Shown here: positions 38,623 through 47,289 of the stretch, one piece after another
Layout of the letters: every line of letters starts with the position of its first letter
Numbering within the stretch: position 1 is the stretch's first letter
From: Streptomyces sp. Edi4
Lineage (GTDB): Bacteria > Actinomycetota > Actinomycetes > Streptomycetales > Streptomycetaceae
Assembly (NCBI RefSeq): GCF_040253615.1
Contig: NZ_JBEJGY010000004.1
Location: 1,860,001 to 1,924,000 of the forward strand
Direction of reading: 5' to 3'
DNA length: 64,000 nucleotides
The notes under the pieces: model-generated
What the model saw: only the letters and a program-made list of their open reading frames with translations
Told to the model about the DNA's origin: nothing
Databases searched by the model: none
Translations under genes and position numbers: made by a program

Positions 38623-40122
38623 TCAGCTCTGGCCGCCCGCCAGCTTCTCGCGCAGCGCGGCCAGCGCCTCGTCCGACGCCAGGGCGCCGGAGTTGTCGTC
38701 CGACTCCGAGGAGTACGAACCGCCGGAGACGCCCGCCGGGGCACCGGCCGGAGCGGCAGCGCCCTCGGCAGCGGCGGCCTCGTCGGCCTCGCGGGACTTG
38801 ATGACCTGGGCCTGGTGCTGCTCGAAGCGCGACTGCGCCTCGGCGTACTGGCCCTCCCACGCCTCGCGCTGGGTCTCGTAGCCCTCGAGCCAGTCGTTGG
38901 TCTCGGGGTCGAAGCCCTCGGGGTAGATGTAGTTGCCCTGGTCGTCGTAGGACGCGGCCATGCCGTACAGGGTCGGGTCGAACTCGACCGACGCCGGGTC
39001 GGCACCGAAGGACTCGTTGGCCTGCTTCAGGGACAGCGAGATCCGACGACGCTCGAGGTCGATGTCGATGACCTTGACGAAGATCTCGTCGTTGACCTGG
39101 ACAACCTGCTCCGGGATCTCCACGTGGCGCTCGGCCAGCTCGGAGATGTGGACCAGGCCCTCGATGCCCTCGTCGACGCGGACGAACGCGCCGAACGGAA
39201 CGAGCTTGGTGACCTTACCGGGGACAACCTGCCCGATCTGGTGCGTACGGGCGAACTGCTGCCACGGGTCTTCCTGCGTCGCCTTCAGCGACAGGGAGAC
39301 ACGCTCGCGGTCCATGTCGACGTCCAGGACCTCGACGGTGACTTCCTGGCCGACCTCGACAACCTCGGAGGGGTGGTCGATGTGCTTCCAGGACAGCTCG
39401 GAGACGTGGACGAGACCGTCGACGCCACCCAGGTCCACGAAGGCACCGAAGTTGACGATCGAGGAGACGACGCCGGAGCGGACCTGACCCTTCTGCAGGG
39501 TGGTGAGGAACGTCTGGCGAACCTCGGACTGGGTCTGCTCGAGCCAGGCGCGGCGGGACAGGACCACGTTGTTGCGGTTCTTGTCCAGCTCGATGATCTT
39601 CGCCTCGAGCTCCTTGCCCACGTAGGGCTGGAGGTCGCGGACACGACGCATCTCGACGAGGGAGGCCGGCAGGAAGCCGCGGAGGCCGATGTCGAGGATG
39701 AGACCACCCTTGACGACCTCGATGACGGTACCGGTGACGATGCCGTCTTCTTCCTTGATCTTCTCGATCGTGCCCCAGGCACGCTCGTACTGAGCGCGCT
39801 TCTTGGACAGGATCAGACGGCCTTCCTTGTCCTCCTTCTGGAGAACCAGGGCCTCGATCTCGTCGCCGACCTTGACGACCTCGTTCGGGTCGACGTCGTG
39901 CTTGATCGAGAGCTCACGGCTCGGGATCACGCCTTCGGTCTTGTAACCGATGTCGAGCAGGACCTCGTCCCGGTCGACCTTCACGATGACGCCGTCGACG
40001 ATGTCGCCGTCGTTGAAGTACTTGATCGTCTCGTCGATCGCGGCGAGGAAGGCTTCCTCGTTACCGATGTCGTTGACCGCTACCTGCGGAGTGGTAGAGG
40101 TGGTCTCGGTGCTGCTCGTCAT
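38623..40122 (-). CDS. rpsA: 30S ribosomal protein S1
   Basis: 499 residues starting MTSSTETTSTTPQVAVNDIG. There are four S1 (OB-fold) RNA-binding domains: about 36-105 (GDIVDGVIVKVDRDEVLLDI), 122-190 (GTVIEVVKGGLILDIGLRGF), 208-278 (GVVSSIVNFGAFVDLGGVDG) and 295-363 (GKVTKLVPFGAFVRVDEGIE), followed by an acidic, Gln-rich tail. Four domains is the actinobacterial form, against six in E. coli. S1 brings mRNA with structured or weak leaders to the ribosome. The ATG at 40122 lacks a strong ribosome binding site, as is usual for rpsA. Confidence 0.97.
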   Translation of the reverse strand: MTSSTETTSTTPQVAVNDIGNEEAFLAAIDETIKYFNDGDIVDGVIVKVDRDEVLLDIGYKTEGVIPSRELSIKHDVDPNEVVKVGDEIEALVLQKEDKEGRLILSKKRAQYERAWGTIEKIKEEDGIVTGTVIEVVKGGLILDIGLRGFLPASLVEMRRVRDLQPYVGKELEAKIIELDKNRNNVVLSRRAWLEQTQSEVRQTFLTTLQKGQVRSGVVSSIVNFGAFVDLGGVDGLVHVSELSWKHIDHPSEVVEVGQEVTVEVLDVDMDRERVSLSLKATQEDPWQQFARTHQIGQVVPGKVTKLVPFGAFVRVDEGIEGLVHISELAERHVEIPEQVVQVNDEIFVKVIDIDLERRRISLSLKQANESFGADPASVEFDPTLYGMAASYDDQGNYIYPEGFDPETNDWLEGYETQREAWEGQYAEAQSRFEQHQAQVIKSREADEAAAAEGAAAPAGAPAGVSGGSYSSESDDNSGALASDEALAALREKLAGGQS

Positions 40123-40323
40123 GTGGGAAAGGGCTCCGGTTACGGACAGAAAGTCGTAGGTACTGCCACGCCGAGAGCCCGTATCGCCTCTGCAGAAGCC
40201 GGACAGCCAGGGAAGCGCCTCTCCGGGTCGGTCCGGATGGCGCCTCGACAAACCGAGGGGACATACAACAGATGGAAGCGCGCCTGCTAGGTCTGAGGTG
40301 CGCAGGCTCGCAGCGCAACTTGT

Positions 40324-40352
40324 AGCATACGGGGGCAGCCGGACAGGGTCAA
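40324..40352 (-). promoter_or_regulatory. rpsA promoter
   Basis: TTGACC (40352-40347), 17-bp spacer, TATGCT (40329-40324): the best housekeeping (HrdB-type) match in the window. The start would be near 40317, giving a leader of about 195 nt before rpsA. That leader is long enough for the self-regulation known for S1, but I recognise no defined structure. The 375-bp gap 40123-40497 contains this promoter and the upstream sequence of the methyltransferase gene. Confidence 0.75.
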
Positions 40353-40497
40353 TGCGCGAAGGCGCACACCCGGGGCGGATCCCCGCAATCCCGGCACAAC
40401 TAAGGTTCCTCGAGGCCACGATGGGCCCCGGCGGCCTCTCGCGGGAGGCTCCGCGAAGACGAGGTCGCGTTCCGCGCGAACTACAACGATGGGCACG

Positions 40498-41343
40498 ATG
40501 AGCCAAGAGATCCCAGCGTACGAGTCCGATGACGGGTCCGTTTCCGAGCCGGAGGCGACACGGCGTACCGCCGGGGGCACGGAGAGCAGCCGGGCCAGCC
40601 GGAGCTGGTGGGACCGCAACGCCGACGAGTATCAGACAGATCACGGCGCGTTCCTCGGCGACGACCGCTTCATCTGGGGGCCCGAGGGCCTGGACGAGGC
40701 GGACGCCCGGCTCCTGGGTCCGCCGGACTCCCTGCGGGGACTGGACGTCCTGGAGATCGGGGCCGGCGCCGCGCAGTGTTCGCGCTGGCTGGCCGCCCAG
40801 GGCGCCCGCCCGGTGGCCCTCGACCTCTCCCACCGCCAGCTCCAGCACGCCCTGCGCATCGACGGTGGCGCCGGCGCCTTCGCGCTGGTCGAGGCGGACG
40901 CGGGCGCGCTGCCCTTCGCGGACGGCTCCTTCGACCTGGCGTGCTCGGCATACGGCGCGGTCCCCTTCGTCGCGGAGCCGGTGAAGGTCTTCCGCGAGGT
41001 GCGTCGGGTACTGCGCCCCGGCGGCCGCTGGGTCTTCTCCGTCACCCACCCCATCCGCTGGGCCTTCCCCGACGAGCCGGGGCCCGACGGCCTGTCGGTC
41101 GCCGCCTCCTACTTCGACCGGACGCCGTACGTCGAGCAGGACGAGAGCGGCCGCGCGGTCTATGTGGAGCACCACCGCACCCTGGGCGACCGGGTGCGGG
41201 ACGTGGTCGCCGGCGGTTTCCGCCTGGAGGACCTGGTCGAGCCGGAGTGGCCGGCCTGGAACGCGCAGGAGTGGGGTGGCTGGTCGCCGCTGCGGGGCAA
41301 TCTGATCCCCGGGACGGCGATCTTCGTGTGCGTACGGGATTGA
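40498..41343 (+). CDS. Class I SAM-dependent methyltransferase
   Basis: 281 residues from ATG 40498 (ATG 40489 adds three). The Rossmann fold is clear: motif I LDVLEIGAGAAQCSRWLAAQ, ARPVALDLSHRQLQHAL (acidic residue after strand 2), VEADAGALPFADGSFDLACS (motif II/post I), and EVRRVLRPGGRWVFSVTHPI. It fits the ubiquinone/menaquinone-type methyltransferase_11 group. The substrate is unknown; the first 45 residues are low-complexity. It is divergent from rpsA, with TACAAC about 10 nt before the start as possible -10. Confidence 0.88.
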   Translation: MSQEIPAYESDDGSVSEPEATRRTAGGTESSRASRSWWDRNADEYQTDHGAFLGDDRFIWGPEGLDEADARLLGPPDSLRGLDVLEIGAGAAQCSRWLAAQGARPVALDLSHRQLQHALRIDGGAGAFALVEADAGALPFADGSFDLACSAYGAVPFVAEPVKVFREVRRVLRPGGRWVFSVTHPIRWAFPDEPGPDGLSVAASYFDRTPYVEQDESGRAVYVEHHRTLGDRVRDVVAGGFRLEDLVEPEWPAWNAQEWGGWSPLRGNLIPGTAIFVCVRD

Positions 41344-41379
41344 GTCTTCGCGGGCGTACGGGGTTGACTTCCGGGGGCA

Positions 41380-41424
41380 GGCCGGAGTCCGGGGTCGGCC
41401 GGAGTCCGGGGTCGGCCGGGGTTA
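41380..41424. repeat. 17-bp tandem repeat, 2.6 copies
   Basis: GGCCGGAGTCCGGGGTC is repeated exactly at 41380-41396 and 41397-41413, with a partial third copy, between the methyltransferase stop and hrpB. Confidence 0.75.
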
Positions 41425-41493
41425 GTCATACAAGCCCACCGTCCCTGTGGACAGAGCTCCGCACGGTCCGCCGCGACGTACGACACTGAGCGC

Positions 41494-43986
41494 ATGATGC
41501 GAACCGACGCTCTCGACGCTCTCCCCGTACGCGAGGCCGTCCCCGAGCTGCTTGCCGCACTCGACGGGCACGGGACGGCCGTGCTGTGCGCCCCGCCCGG
41601 CACGGGCAAGACCACGCTCGTGCCGCTGGTGCTCGCGGGGCTGACCGGCGCAGGCCCGGTGCGACGGGTCGTGGTGGCCGAGCCGCGTCGCATAGCGGCC
41701 CGGGCCGCCGCCCGCCGGATGGCCTGGCTGCTGGGCGAGCAGCCGGGCGGCCGGATCGGCTTCACCGTGCGCGGCGAGCGGCGCGTGGGGCCCGACACCG
41801 TCGTCGAGGTCGTCACCACCGGCGTACTCCTCCAACGCCTGCAGCGCGACCAGGAGTTGGCGGACGTCGACGTCGTCGTCATCGACGAGTGCCACGAGCG
41901 CCACCTCGACGCGGACACCGCGGCCGCCTTCCTCCTGGACGTGCGCACCGCCTTGCGCCCGGAGCTGCGCCTGGTGGCGGCGTCCGCGACGACGGACGCC
42001 GAGGGCTGGGCCCGGCTGCTCGGGGACGCTCCGGTCGTCGAGGCGGCCGGGGTGTCGCACCCGGTGGAGGTGGTGTGGGCGCCGCCCGCCCAGCCGGTCC
42101 GCCCACCGCACGGCATGCGGGTGGATCCTGCCCTGCTGACGCACGTGGCGTCGACGGTGCGGCGCGCCCTGGCCGAGCGGGAGGGCGATGTGCTCTGCTT
42201 CCTGCCGGGCGTGGGTGAAATCGGGCGCGTGGCACGGCAGTTGGGCGATCTTTCCGGAGTGGAGGTGCTTGAGGTGCATGGCCGGGCCCCGGCCTGGGTG
42301 CAGGACGCGGTGCTGGCCGGATCGCCGGGGCGGCGGGTGGTCCTGGCCACTTCGGTCGCCGAGTCCTCTTTGACGGTGCCCGGGGTGCGGGTGGTCGTGG
42401 ACTGCGGTCTGGCCCGCGAGCCGAGGGTGGATCATGCCCGTGGCCTCGGCGCCCTGACGACGGTGCGGGCCTCGCGGGCCGCCTCCCGCCAGCGTGCCGG
42501 CCGGGCCGGGCGTGAGGCGCCGGGCGCGGTCTACCGCTGCTGGACCGAGGCGGAGCACGGGCGGCTGCCCAGCTTCCCGGCCCCGGAGATCAAGGTCGCC
42601 GACCTCGCCGCGTTCGCTCTGCAGGCGGCCTGCTGGGGCGATCCGTCGGCCGAAGGCCTCGCCCTGCTGGACGCGCCGCCCGCCGGGGCGATGGCCGCGG
42701 CCCGTGCCGTACTGACGGCGATCGGGGCGGTGGACGAACAGGGCCGCGCCACCGACCGGGGCGCCCGGATGTCCCGGCTCGGGCTGCACCCGCGTCTGGC
42801 CCGTGCCCTGCTCGACGGCGCTTCGGAGGTCGGTGGCCGACGGGCCGCCGAAGTGGTGGCGCTGCTGAGCGAGGAGCCTCCACGGGAGTACGGCGATGAT
42901 CTGGCGGCGGCCTGGCGCACGGCGCGCCGGGGCGGGGACGGGTACGCGGCGCGCTGGCAGCAGGAGGTGCGGCGCCTGACCGCCGCCGCGGGGACCCACA
43001 CGGACAGGGGTTCCGCCGAGGGCGCCGCAGGGCTGATCGCGGCCCTGGCGTTCCCCGAACGGGTGGCGCGGGCACGCGGGGGCGGCGCGTTCCTGATGGT
43101 GTCGGGCACCGGCGCCGAGGCCGGGCAGGGCTCCGGGCTCAGCACGGCGGACTGGCTGGCGGTGGCCGTCGCCGACCGTCCCGTCCAGGCCGCGTCCGCC
43201 AGGATCCGTCTGGCCGCCGTCATCGACGAGGCGACGGCCCGGATCGCGGCGGGGCACCTTGTGACCGAGGGCGAGGAGGTGTGCTGGGAGGACGCGGATG
43301 TGGTGGCCCGCCGGGCGTCCCGGCTCGGCGCGGTCGACTTGGCCATACGTCCGCTCAAAAACCCCGACCCGGCGCTCGTGCGGGACGCGCTGCTCGACGG
43401 CCTGGCGCGGGAAGGGCTCGGTCTTCTGCGGTGGACCCGTGACGCGCGCGGCCTGCGGGAACGGCTGGCGTTCCTGCACCGGGTGCGTGGAGAGCCCTGG
43501 CCCGATGTGTCCGACGCCGCCCTCCTCGCCCGGGCCGAGCAGTGGCTCGAGCCGGAGCTCTCACGGGCCCGGCGCCGGGCCGACCTCGGGAGGATCGAGG
43601 CGGGCGCGGCTCTCAGCCGGCTGCTGCCGTGGGCCTGCGGGGAGGCGGCCCGGCTCGACGAGCTGGCCCCCGAGCGGATCCAGGTGCCCAGCGGATCACG
43701 GATACGGGTGGAGTACGGGGGTGAACAGCCGGTGCTGGCCGTCAAGTTGCAGGAGATGTTCGGCCTGGACGGCACGCCGGAAGTGGCGGGGGTGCCGGTC
43801 CTTGTCCATCTGCTCTCCCCCGCGGGCCGGCCGGCCGCCGTCACCGCCGACCTGGCGAACTTCTGGCGCCAGGGGTACCGCGCCGTGCGGGCCGAACTGC
43901 GCGGCCGCTATCCCAAGCACCCCTGGCCGGAGGACCCGACTGCGGTGCCGGCGACGCGGTTCACCACGGCGCGGCTCAAACGGTGA
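41494..43986 (+). CDS. hrpB: ATP-dependent RNA helicase HrpB
   Basis: 830 residues. DEAH/DExH helicase motifs: Walker A APPGTGKTTLVP, Ia VVVAEPRRIAARAAARRMA, II IDECHERHLDADTA, III ASATT, V VLATSVAESSLTVPGVRVVV, VI QRAGRAGREAPGAVYRCW. The long C-terminal region (HA2-like, then the HrpB-specific domain with NFWRQGYRAVRAELRGRYPKHPWPEDP) identifies HrpB, whose end sequence is highly conserved. Its cellular role is poorly defined, probably RNA processing. The start is MMRTDALDAL. The last 11 bp overlap the convergent DUF3068 gene. Confidence 0.95.
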   Translation: MMRTDALDALPVREAVPELLAALDGHGTAVLCAPPGTGKTTLVPLVLAGLTGAGPVRRVVVAEPRRIAARAAARRMAWLLGEQPGGRIGFTVRGERRVGPDTVVEVVTTGVLLQRLQRDQELADVDVVVIDECHERHLDADTAAAFLLDVRTALRPELRLVAASATTDAEGWARLLGDAPVVEAAGVSHPVEVVWAPPAQPVRPPHGMRVDPALLTHVASTVRRALAEREGDVLCFLPGVGEIGRVARQLGDLSGVEVLEVHGRAPAWVQDAVLAGSPGRRVVLATSVAESSLTVPGVRVVVDCGLAREPRVDHARGLGALTTVRASRAASRQRAGRAGREAPGAVYRCWTEAEHGRLPSFPAPEIKVADLAAFALQAACWGDPSAEGLALLDAPPAGAMAAARAVLTAIGAVDEQGRATDRGARMSRLGLHPRLARALLDGASEVGGRRAAEVVALLSEEPPREYGDDLAAAWRTARRGGDGYAARWQQEVRRLTAAAGTHTDRGSAEGAAGLIAALAFPERVARARGGGAFLMVSGTGAEAGQGSGLSTADWLAVAVADRPVQAASARIRLAAVIDEATARIAAGHLVTEGEEVCWEDADVVARRASRLGAVDLAIRPLKNPDPALVRDALLDGLAREGLGLLRWTRDARGLRERLAFLHRVRGEPWPDVSDAALLARAEQWLEPELSRARRRADLGRIEAGAALSRLLPWACGEAARLDELAPERIQVPSGSRIRVEYGGEQPVLAVKLQEMFGLDGTPEVAGVPVLVHLLSPAGRPAAVTADLANFWRQGYRAVRAELRGRYPKHPWPEDPTAVPATRFTTARLKR

Positions 43987-44971
43987 CGGGTTCCAGTGGC
44001 TCGGTCATGGCCGGGGGCGGGTCGTCGGGGCGGCGGCCGCGTGCCTCCAGCCACAGGGCGAGGGCGAGCAGGGCCAGGGCGAGACCGAGAAATCCCCACG
44101 GGAGGTAGGAGGTGAGCATCAGGACCAGGGCGCGGTTCTTCTTGACCAGGTCGACGGTGTACTTGACGTAGTCGTCCCGCATCTTGACGTCGCCGGCGAA
44201 CACGGTGACCTTGTCTCGGCCACCAAGGAGGGTGCCGCCGCGCATCTCCTCCTGGTTCAGCTCCTCACCGTTGACCGGGGCGCCGGTGACGGGGTCGACC
44301 CAGAACTTGCGGGTGGTGGTGTACCAGAGAGAGGTGCCGGTGGTCTGCTCCAAGGTGCTGGAGTCGATGCCGGGCAGCGGCATCTTCTTCGGGTAGGGCA
44401 CCTTGGTCCAGGGGATGGTCTGCTCGAAGTAGTAGACGTGGAGTCCGTGGAACTGCCTGGTGCCCTTGTAGTGGATGGGCGCGGAGGTGCGGGCCTGGAA
44501 GTCGAAGTACTCGTAGTCCCGTTTCTCGGTCAGAAAGGGCCACTTGAACTCGATGCCCTTGCGCTGCACGGCGTCGCCGTCGACCATCTCGCCGGTGGCG
44601 TGGACGGGCGCCTGGCTGTGCGCGTCGAAGATGTAGCGCTCGGGTATCTGGGAGACCATCTTGCCGTCGGGTCCCTGGATGTAGGAGAGGGTGTCCCACA
44701 CCACGACGTCGTCGCCGGCGCTCTTCTCGATCTCCTTGGCGGCCTCGACGTTGCCCTTGAGCGTCTGGACGACGGTCACCTTGGGGACCGTCCTTGACCG
44801 CATCGTGGCGTAGTCGATGAGGGTGGCGTTCTTCGCTTCGAGGACCGCCTCCTGGTACTGGCTGGGCGGGATCTTGGCGAGGCGGGGGAAGGCGTACCAG
44901 CGCAACAGGGGCGACAGGGCGGCGAAGAACACGGCGAGGGCGAGCAGAACGAGACTGGCTTTGCGTCGCAT
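43976..44971 (-). CDS. DUF3068 membrane protein
   Basis: 331 residues. An N-terminal helix (KASLVLLALAVFFAALSPLL) and a C-terminal helix (LVLMLTSYLPWGFLGLALAL) bracket a large extracytoplasmic domain rich in Tyr, Phe and Trp (TEKRDYEYFDFQARTSAPIH, FHGLHVYYFEQTIPW). This is the DUF3068 architecture of actinobacteria, which includes proteins described as porin-like or PorA-related. GAGGAAG precedes the ATG. It follows the tiny SPW_0924-like gene by 15 bp, so the two are co-transcribed. Confidence 0.9.
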   Translation of the reverse strand: MRRKASLVLLALAVFFAALSPLLRWYAFPRLAKIPPSQYQEAVLEAKNATLIDYATMRSRTVPKVTVVQTLKGNVEAAKEIEKSAGDDVVVWDTLSYIQGPDGKMVSQIPERYIFDAHSQAPVHATGEMVDGDAVQRKGIEFKWPFLTEKRDYEYFDFQARTSAPIHYKGTRQFHGLHVYYFEQTIPWTKVPYPKKMPLPGIDSSTLEQTTGTSLWYTTTRKFWVDPVTGAPVNGEELNQEEMRGGTLLGGRDKVTVFAGDVKMRDDYVKYTVDLVKKNRALVLMLTSYLPWGFLGLALALLALALWLEARGRRPDDPPPAMTEPLEPVTV

Positions 44972-44986
44972 GGACCCGCTCTTCCT

Positions 44987-45142
44987 CTACTTGGTCTGGG
45001 TGATCTTCCCTGGCGCGCTGGGGACCGTGGTGAGCAGCGGTTTCGGCGAGGTCTTTCCTTCGGGGGCGCCGATGGCCGACACGGTCAGGACGAGGGCGAG
45101 GGCGGCGGCAAGCCCGATCGCGGCAGCTATGAGGGCGCGCAT
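44987..45142 (-). CDS. SPW_0924-family small membrane peptide
   Basis: 51 residues: MRALIAAAIGLAAALALVLT, then SAIGAPEGKTSPKPLLTTVP and a short tail. One N-terminal helix that could be a signal or anchor is followed by a short extracytoplasmic segment. GGAGG lies 6 nt before ATG 45142; the longer frame from 45202 has no signal. From memory this matches the SPW_0924 family conserved in Streptomyces upstream of DUF3068 genes. Function unknown. Confidence 0.72.
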   Translation of the reverse strand: MRALIAAAIGLAAALALVLTVSAIGAPEGKTSPKPLLTTVPSAPGKITQTK

Positions 45143-45292
45143 GCTCGGCCTCCGTACAGCTGATGGGCCGTCAGAAACGGGATGGGATGGGCACCGTAGC
45201 AACGCCCAGCCGAGATGAGAACACGTCGAACAGCCCCTCTGCCGTCGGGCGGCGGAGGGGCTGCTGGGAAAGGAGGAGACCGGGGGCGCCCC

Positions 45293-47011
45293 TCAGGAGG
45301 CGGCGGCCACCGTCAGCTTGAGCGTGATCGTGGCGCCGCCCTCGGTGGTGACCCGGAGCAGGAACGTGCCGCTCTGCCCGTCCGCGTACATCTTCGGCAG
45401 GACCAGGAGACCGTTGGCGTCGGTCGTGAGGTCCTTGATCTCACGGACCGGGTTGCCCTTGGCGTCCTTGAAGTACGGGCCCTTGTCGTTGACCTTGGGC
45501 GCGGCCTTCGGGTCGGCGCCTGCCGCCGGCTCCGCGACCATGGTGGCGGATGCCGCGACATGGGCTGCCGCGGCGCCCTTGTAGGTGGCCTTGAGCGACA
45601 CGGCGTTGGCGAACTCGCCACTGGGCACGGCCGTCAGCGCCTTGGCGTCGCCCCGGGTGAGGTCGTCGGCCTGGCGGGCCAGGACCGTGGCCTTCCACTC
45701 GACGGCGGCCAGCGCGGACGTGACGATCGTGGCGCGCACCGTGAACGTGCCGGTCTTCTCGCCGGCCTCGAGCACCGGCGCGACGGCCCTGCCGTCCGCC
45801 TCGGTGGCCACGGTGGCGGTGGTGGCACCGCCGGCGAAGCGGGTGTCGGTGTCCCCGGCGATCTCGAACCGCACGCTCACGCCCGCCATCGCCTTGCCGG
45901 ACGCGTCCTTCACGACCGCCGTGGGGTGACCGGCGAAACCGGCGCCGGCGGGCGCCGTCAGCTCCTTGGTGCCGGCGTCCTCCAGCGTCTTGGGGAACGG
46001 CACCGGGGTCGGCTTGGTGTCGCCGCCGGGCCTGGCCGGCGGGGGCGTGGGCCGCACGGGCGTGGTGGGCGCCGGGTCGGGCTTGGTGGACGGCTTGGAT
46101 GCGGGCGGCGAACTCGGCTGGGAGGCATGCCCCTTGGGCGGTGCCTTCGGCGTCACCGGCGGTTGCTTGGTGGTGGTCTGGTCACTGCGGCGGCCGGGCA
46201 GCGAGCCGGCGCCGTCGGGAACCTCGTGGGTGCCGCGCCGGTAGAAGTCGAACCACGTCGTGACCGTCGTCAGGTACTCCTGCGACTGGTTGTAGCTCAG
46301 GATCGCCTTGTCCAGGTCGGCCTTGACCGCGAGGTCGCGGCCGCTGCCGCACAGGTAGTACCCGGTGGCGAGCGCTGCGTCGTAGACGTTGTTGGGGTCG
46401 TTGACGCCATCGCCGTTGCCGTCGCGGCCCGCGGTCGCCCAGGTGGAGGGGATGAACTGCATGGGCCCCACCGCCCGGTCGTGCACCTTGTCGCCGTCGT
46501 ACGCGCCGCCGTCGGTGTCGGTGATGTTGGCGAACCCGACTCCGTCGAGCACCGGGCCGAGGATCGGGGTGAGCGTCGTGCCGTTGGCGTCGACCCGGCC
46601 GCCGTTGGCGTGGCCCGACTCGACCTTGCCGATGCCGCCGAGCAGTTGCCACGGCAGGTGGCAGCCCGGCCGGCTCGTCGCGAGCGCCGCTTCCGCCTTC
46701 TTGTACGCGTCGAGCACCGTGGCGGGTATGCCCTGCTGGTCGCCGGTGGGGATCGTCGTCACTGGCGCAGTGGGCGCGATCGGGGGCGTCGGCGACGTGA
46801 GCGGCGGAAGGTCGGTGTAGTACGGCGAGTTGCCCGAGGCCGGGGCATCCGGCGTGGGCGTCGGCGTCGCGTCCGACGCCGACTGGTCGGCCGGACTGCT
46901 CGCGTGCACTACTGCGGGTGCCTGCGACGCGGAAAGCGCCGCCACCGCGAGCGCGGCGACCGCCGTGGTCCCCGCTCCCTTACGCAGTCGTCGGCCCATG
47001 TGCGGTGCCAT
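45293..47011 (-). CDS. Secreted lytic transglycosylase with C-terminal Ig-like domains
   Basis: 572 residues. Signal peptide 1-38 (TTAVAALAVAALSASQAPAV). Catalytic SLT/MltB-like domain about 95-285: LPWQLLGGIGKVESGHANGG with the catalytic Glu in KVESGH, AVGPMQFIPSTWATAGRDGN, YDAALATGYYLCGSGRDL, SYNQSQEYLTTVTTWFDFYR. A Pro/Thr/Lys-rich linker of about 90 residues follows, then two beta-rich Ig-like (Big_1-type) repeats (GFAGHPTAVVKDASGKAMAG and the region around FANAVSLKATYKG). It should cleave peptidoglycan to 1,6-anhydro products outside the cell. ATG 47011 or 46999 is the start. Confidence 0.88.
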   Translation of the reverse strand: MAPHMGRRLRKGAGTTAVAALAVAALSASQAPAVVHASSPADQSASDATPTPTPDAPASGNSPYYTDLPPLTSPTPPIAPTAPVTTIPTGDQQGIPATVLDAYKKAEAALATSRPGCHLPWQLLGGIGKVESGHANGGRVDANGTTLTPILGPVLDGVGFANITDTDGGAYDGDKVHDRAVGPMQFIPSTWATAGRDGNGDGVNDPNNVYDAALATGYYLCGSGRDLAVKADLDKAILSYNQSQEYLTTVTTWFDFYRRGTHEVPDGAGSLPGRRSDQTTTKQPPVTPKAPPKGHASQPSSPPASKPSTKPDPAPTTPVRPTPPPARPGGDTKPTPVPFPKTLEDAGTKELTAPAGAGFAGHPTAVVKDASGKAMAGVSVRFEIAGDTDTRFAGGATTATVATEADGRAVAPVLEAGEKTGTFTVRATIVTSALAAVEWKATVLARQADDLTRGDAKALTAVPSGEFANAVSLKATYKGAAAAHVAASATMVAEPAAGADPKAAPKVNDKGPYFKDAKGNPVREIKDLTTDANGLLVLPKMYADGQSGTFLLRVTTEGGATITLKLTVAAAS

Positions 47012-47191
47012 ACGTCAAGTCCCTCCCCGGTACTCGGCCGTTCGCGCTCCCCAGCGCGAGGACTCAGGTGACACTACGGCAACCGACGGCGCCATGACAG
47101 CGCCGCCTGACCGGTTTTCACTGATTCGCCACGTGAGATGCGTTGGGGGTCGACAGGGGAGCCTGTTCCGCAAACCGAACACCGCTGCTCA

Positions 47192-47252
47192 CTGACAGGA
47201 ACTGAAATCTGTCAGCTGATGATGGAAAACGGTCATCCGTCATCCGTCATCC
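47192..47252. repeat. Hairpin plus GTCATCC x3 heptamer tract after polA
   Basis: CTGACAG (47192-47198) and CTGTCAG (47209-47215) form a 7-bp stem with 10-nt loop. GTCATCC follows three times (47232-47252). The hairpin could end the polA transcript, which runs toward it. The arrangement resembles the tract at 23919-24010, which also has heptamers and TGTCAG/CTGACA hairpins. Confidence 0.55.
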
Positions 47253-47289
47253 GCCACCTACCGGCCCCCCAGCACCCCCCAGGCACCCC

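Noticed and set aside
38623..41175. 850-codon frame extending rpsA upstream
   Set aside because: The upstream part runs through the rpsA promoter and antisense to the methyltransferase gene; S1 proteins start at MTSSTETTS.
47182..47200. CTGTCAGTG on the minus strand after polA as another damage promoter
   Set aside because: The sequence 8 nt downstream is TGTTCG, not a -10 box, and the distance to the transglycosylase start is large; better explained as part of a hairpin.
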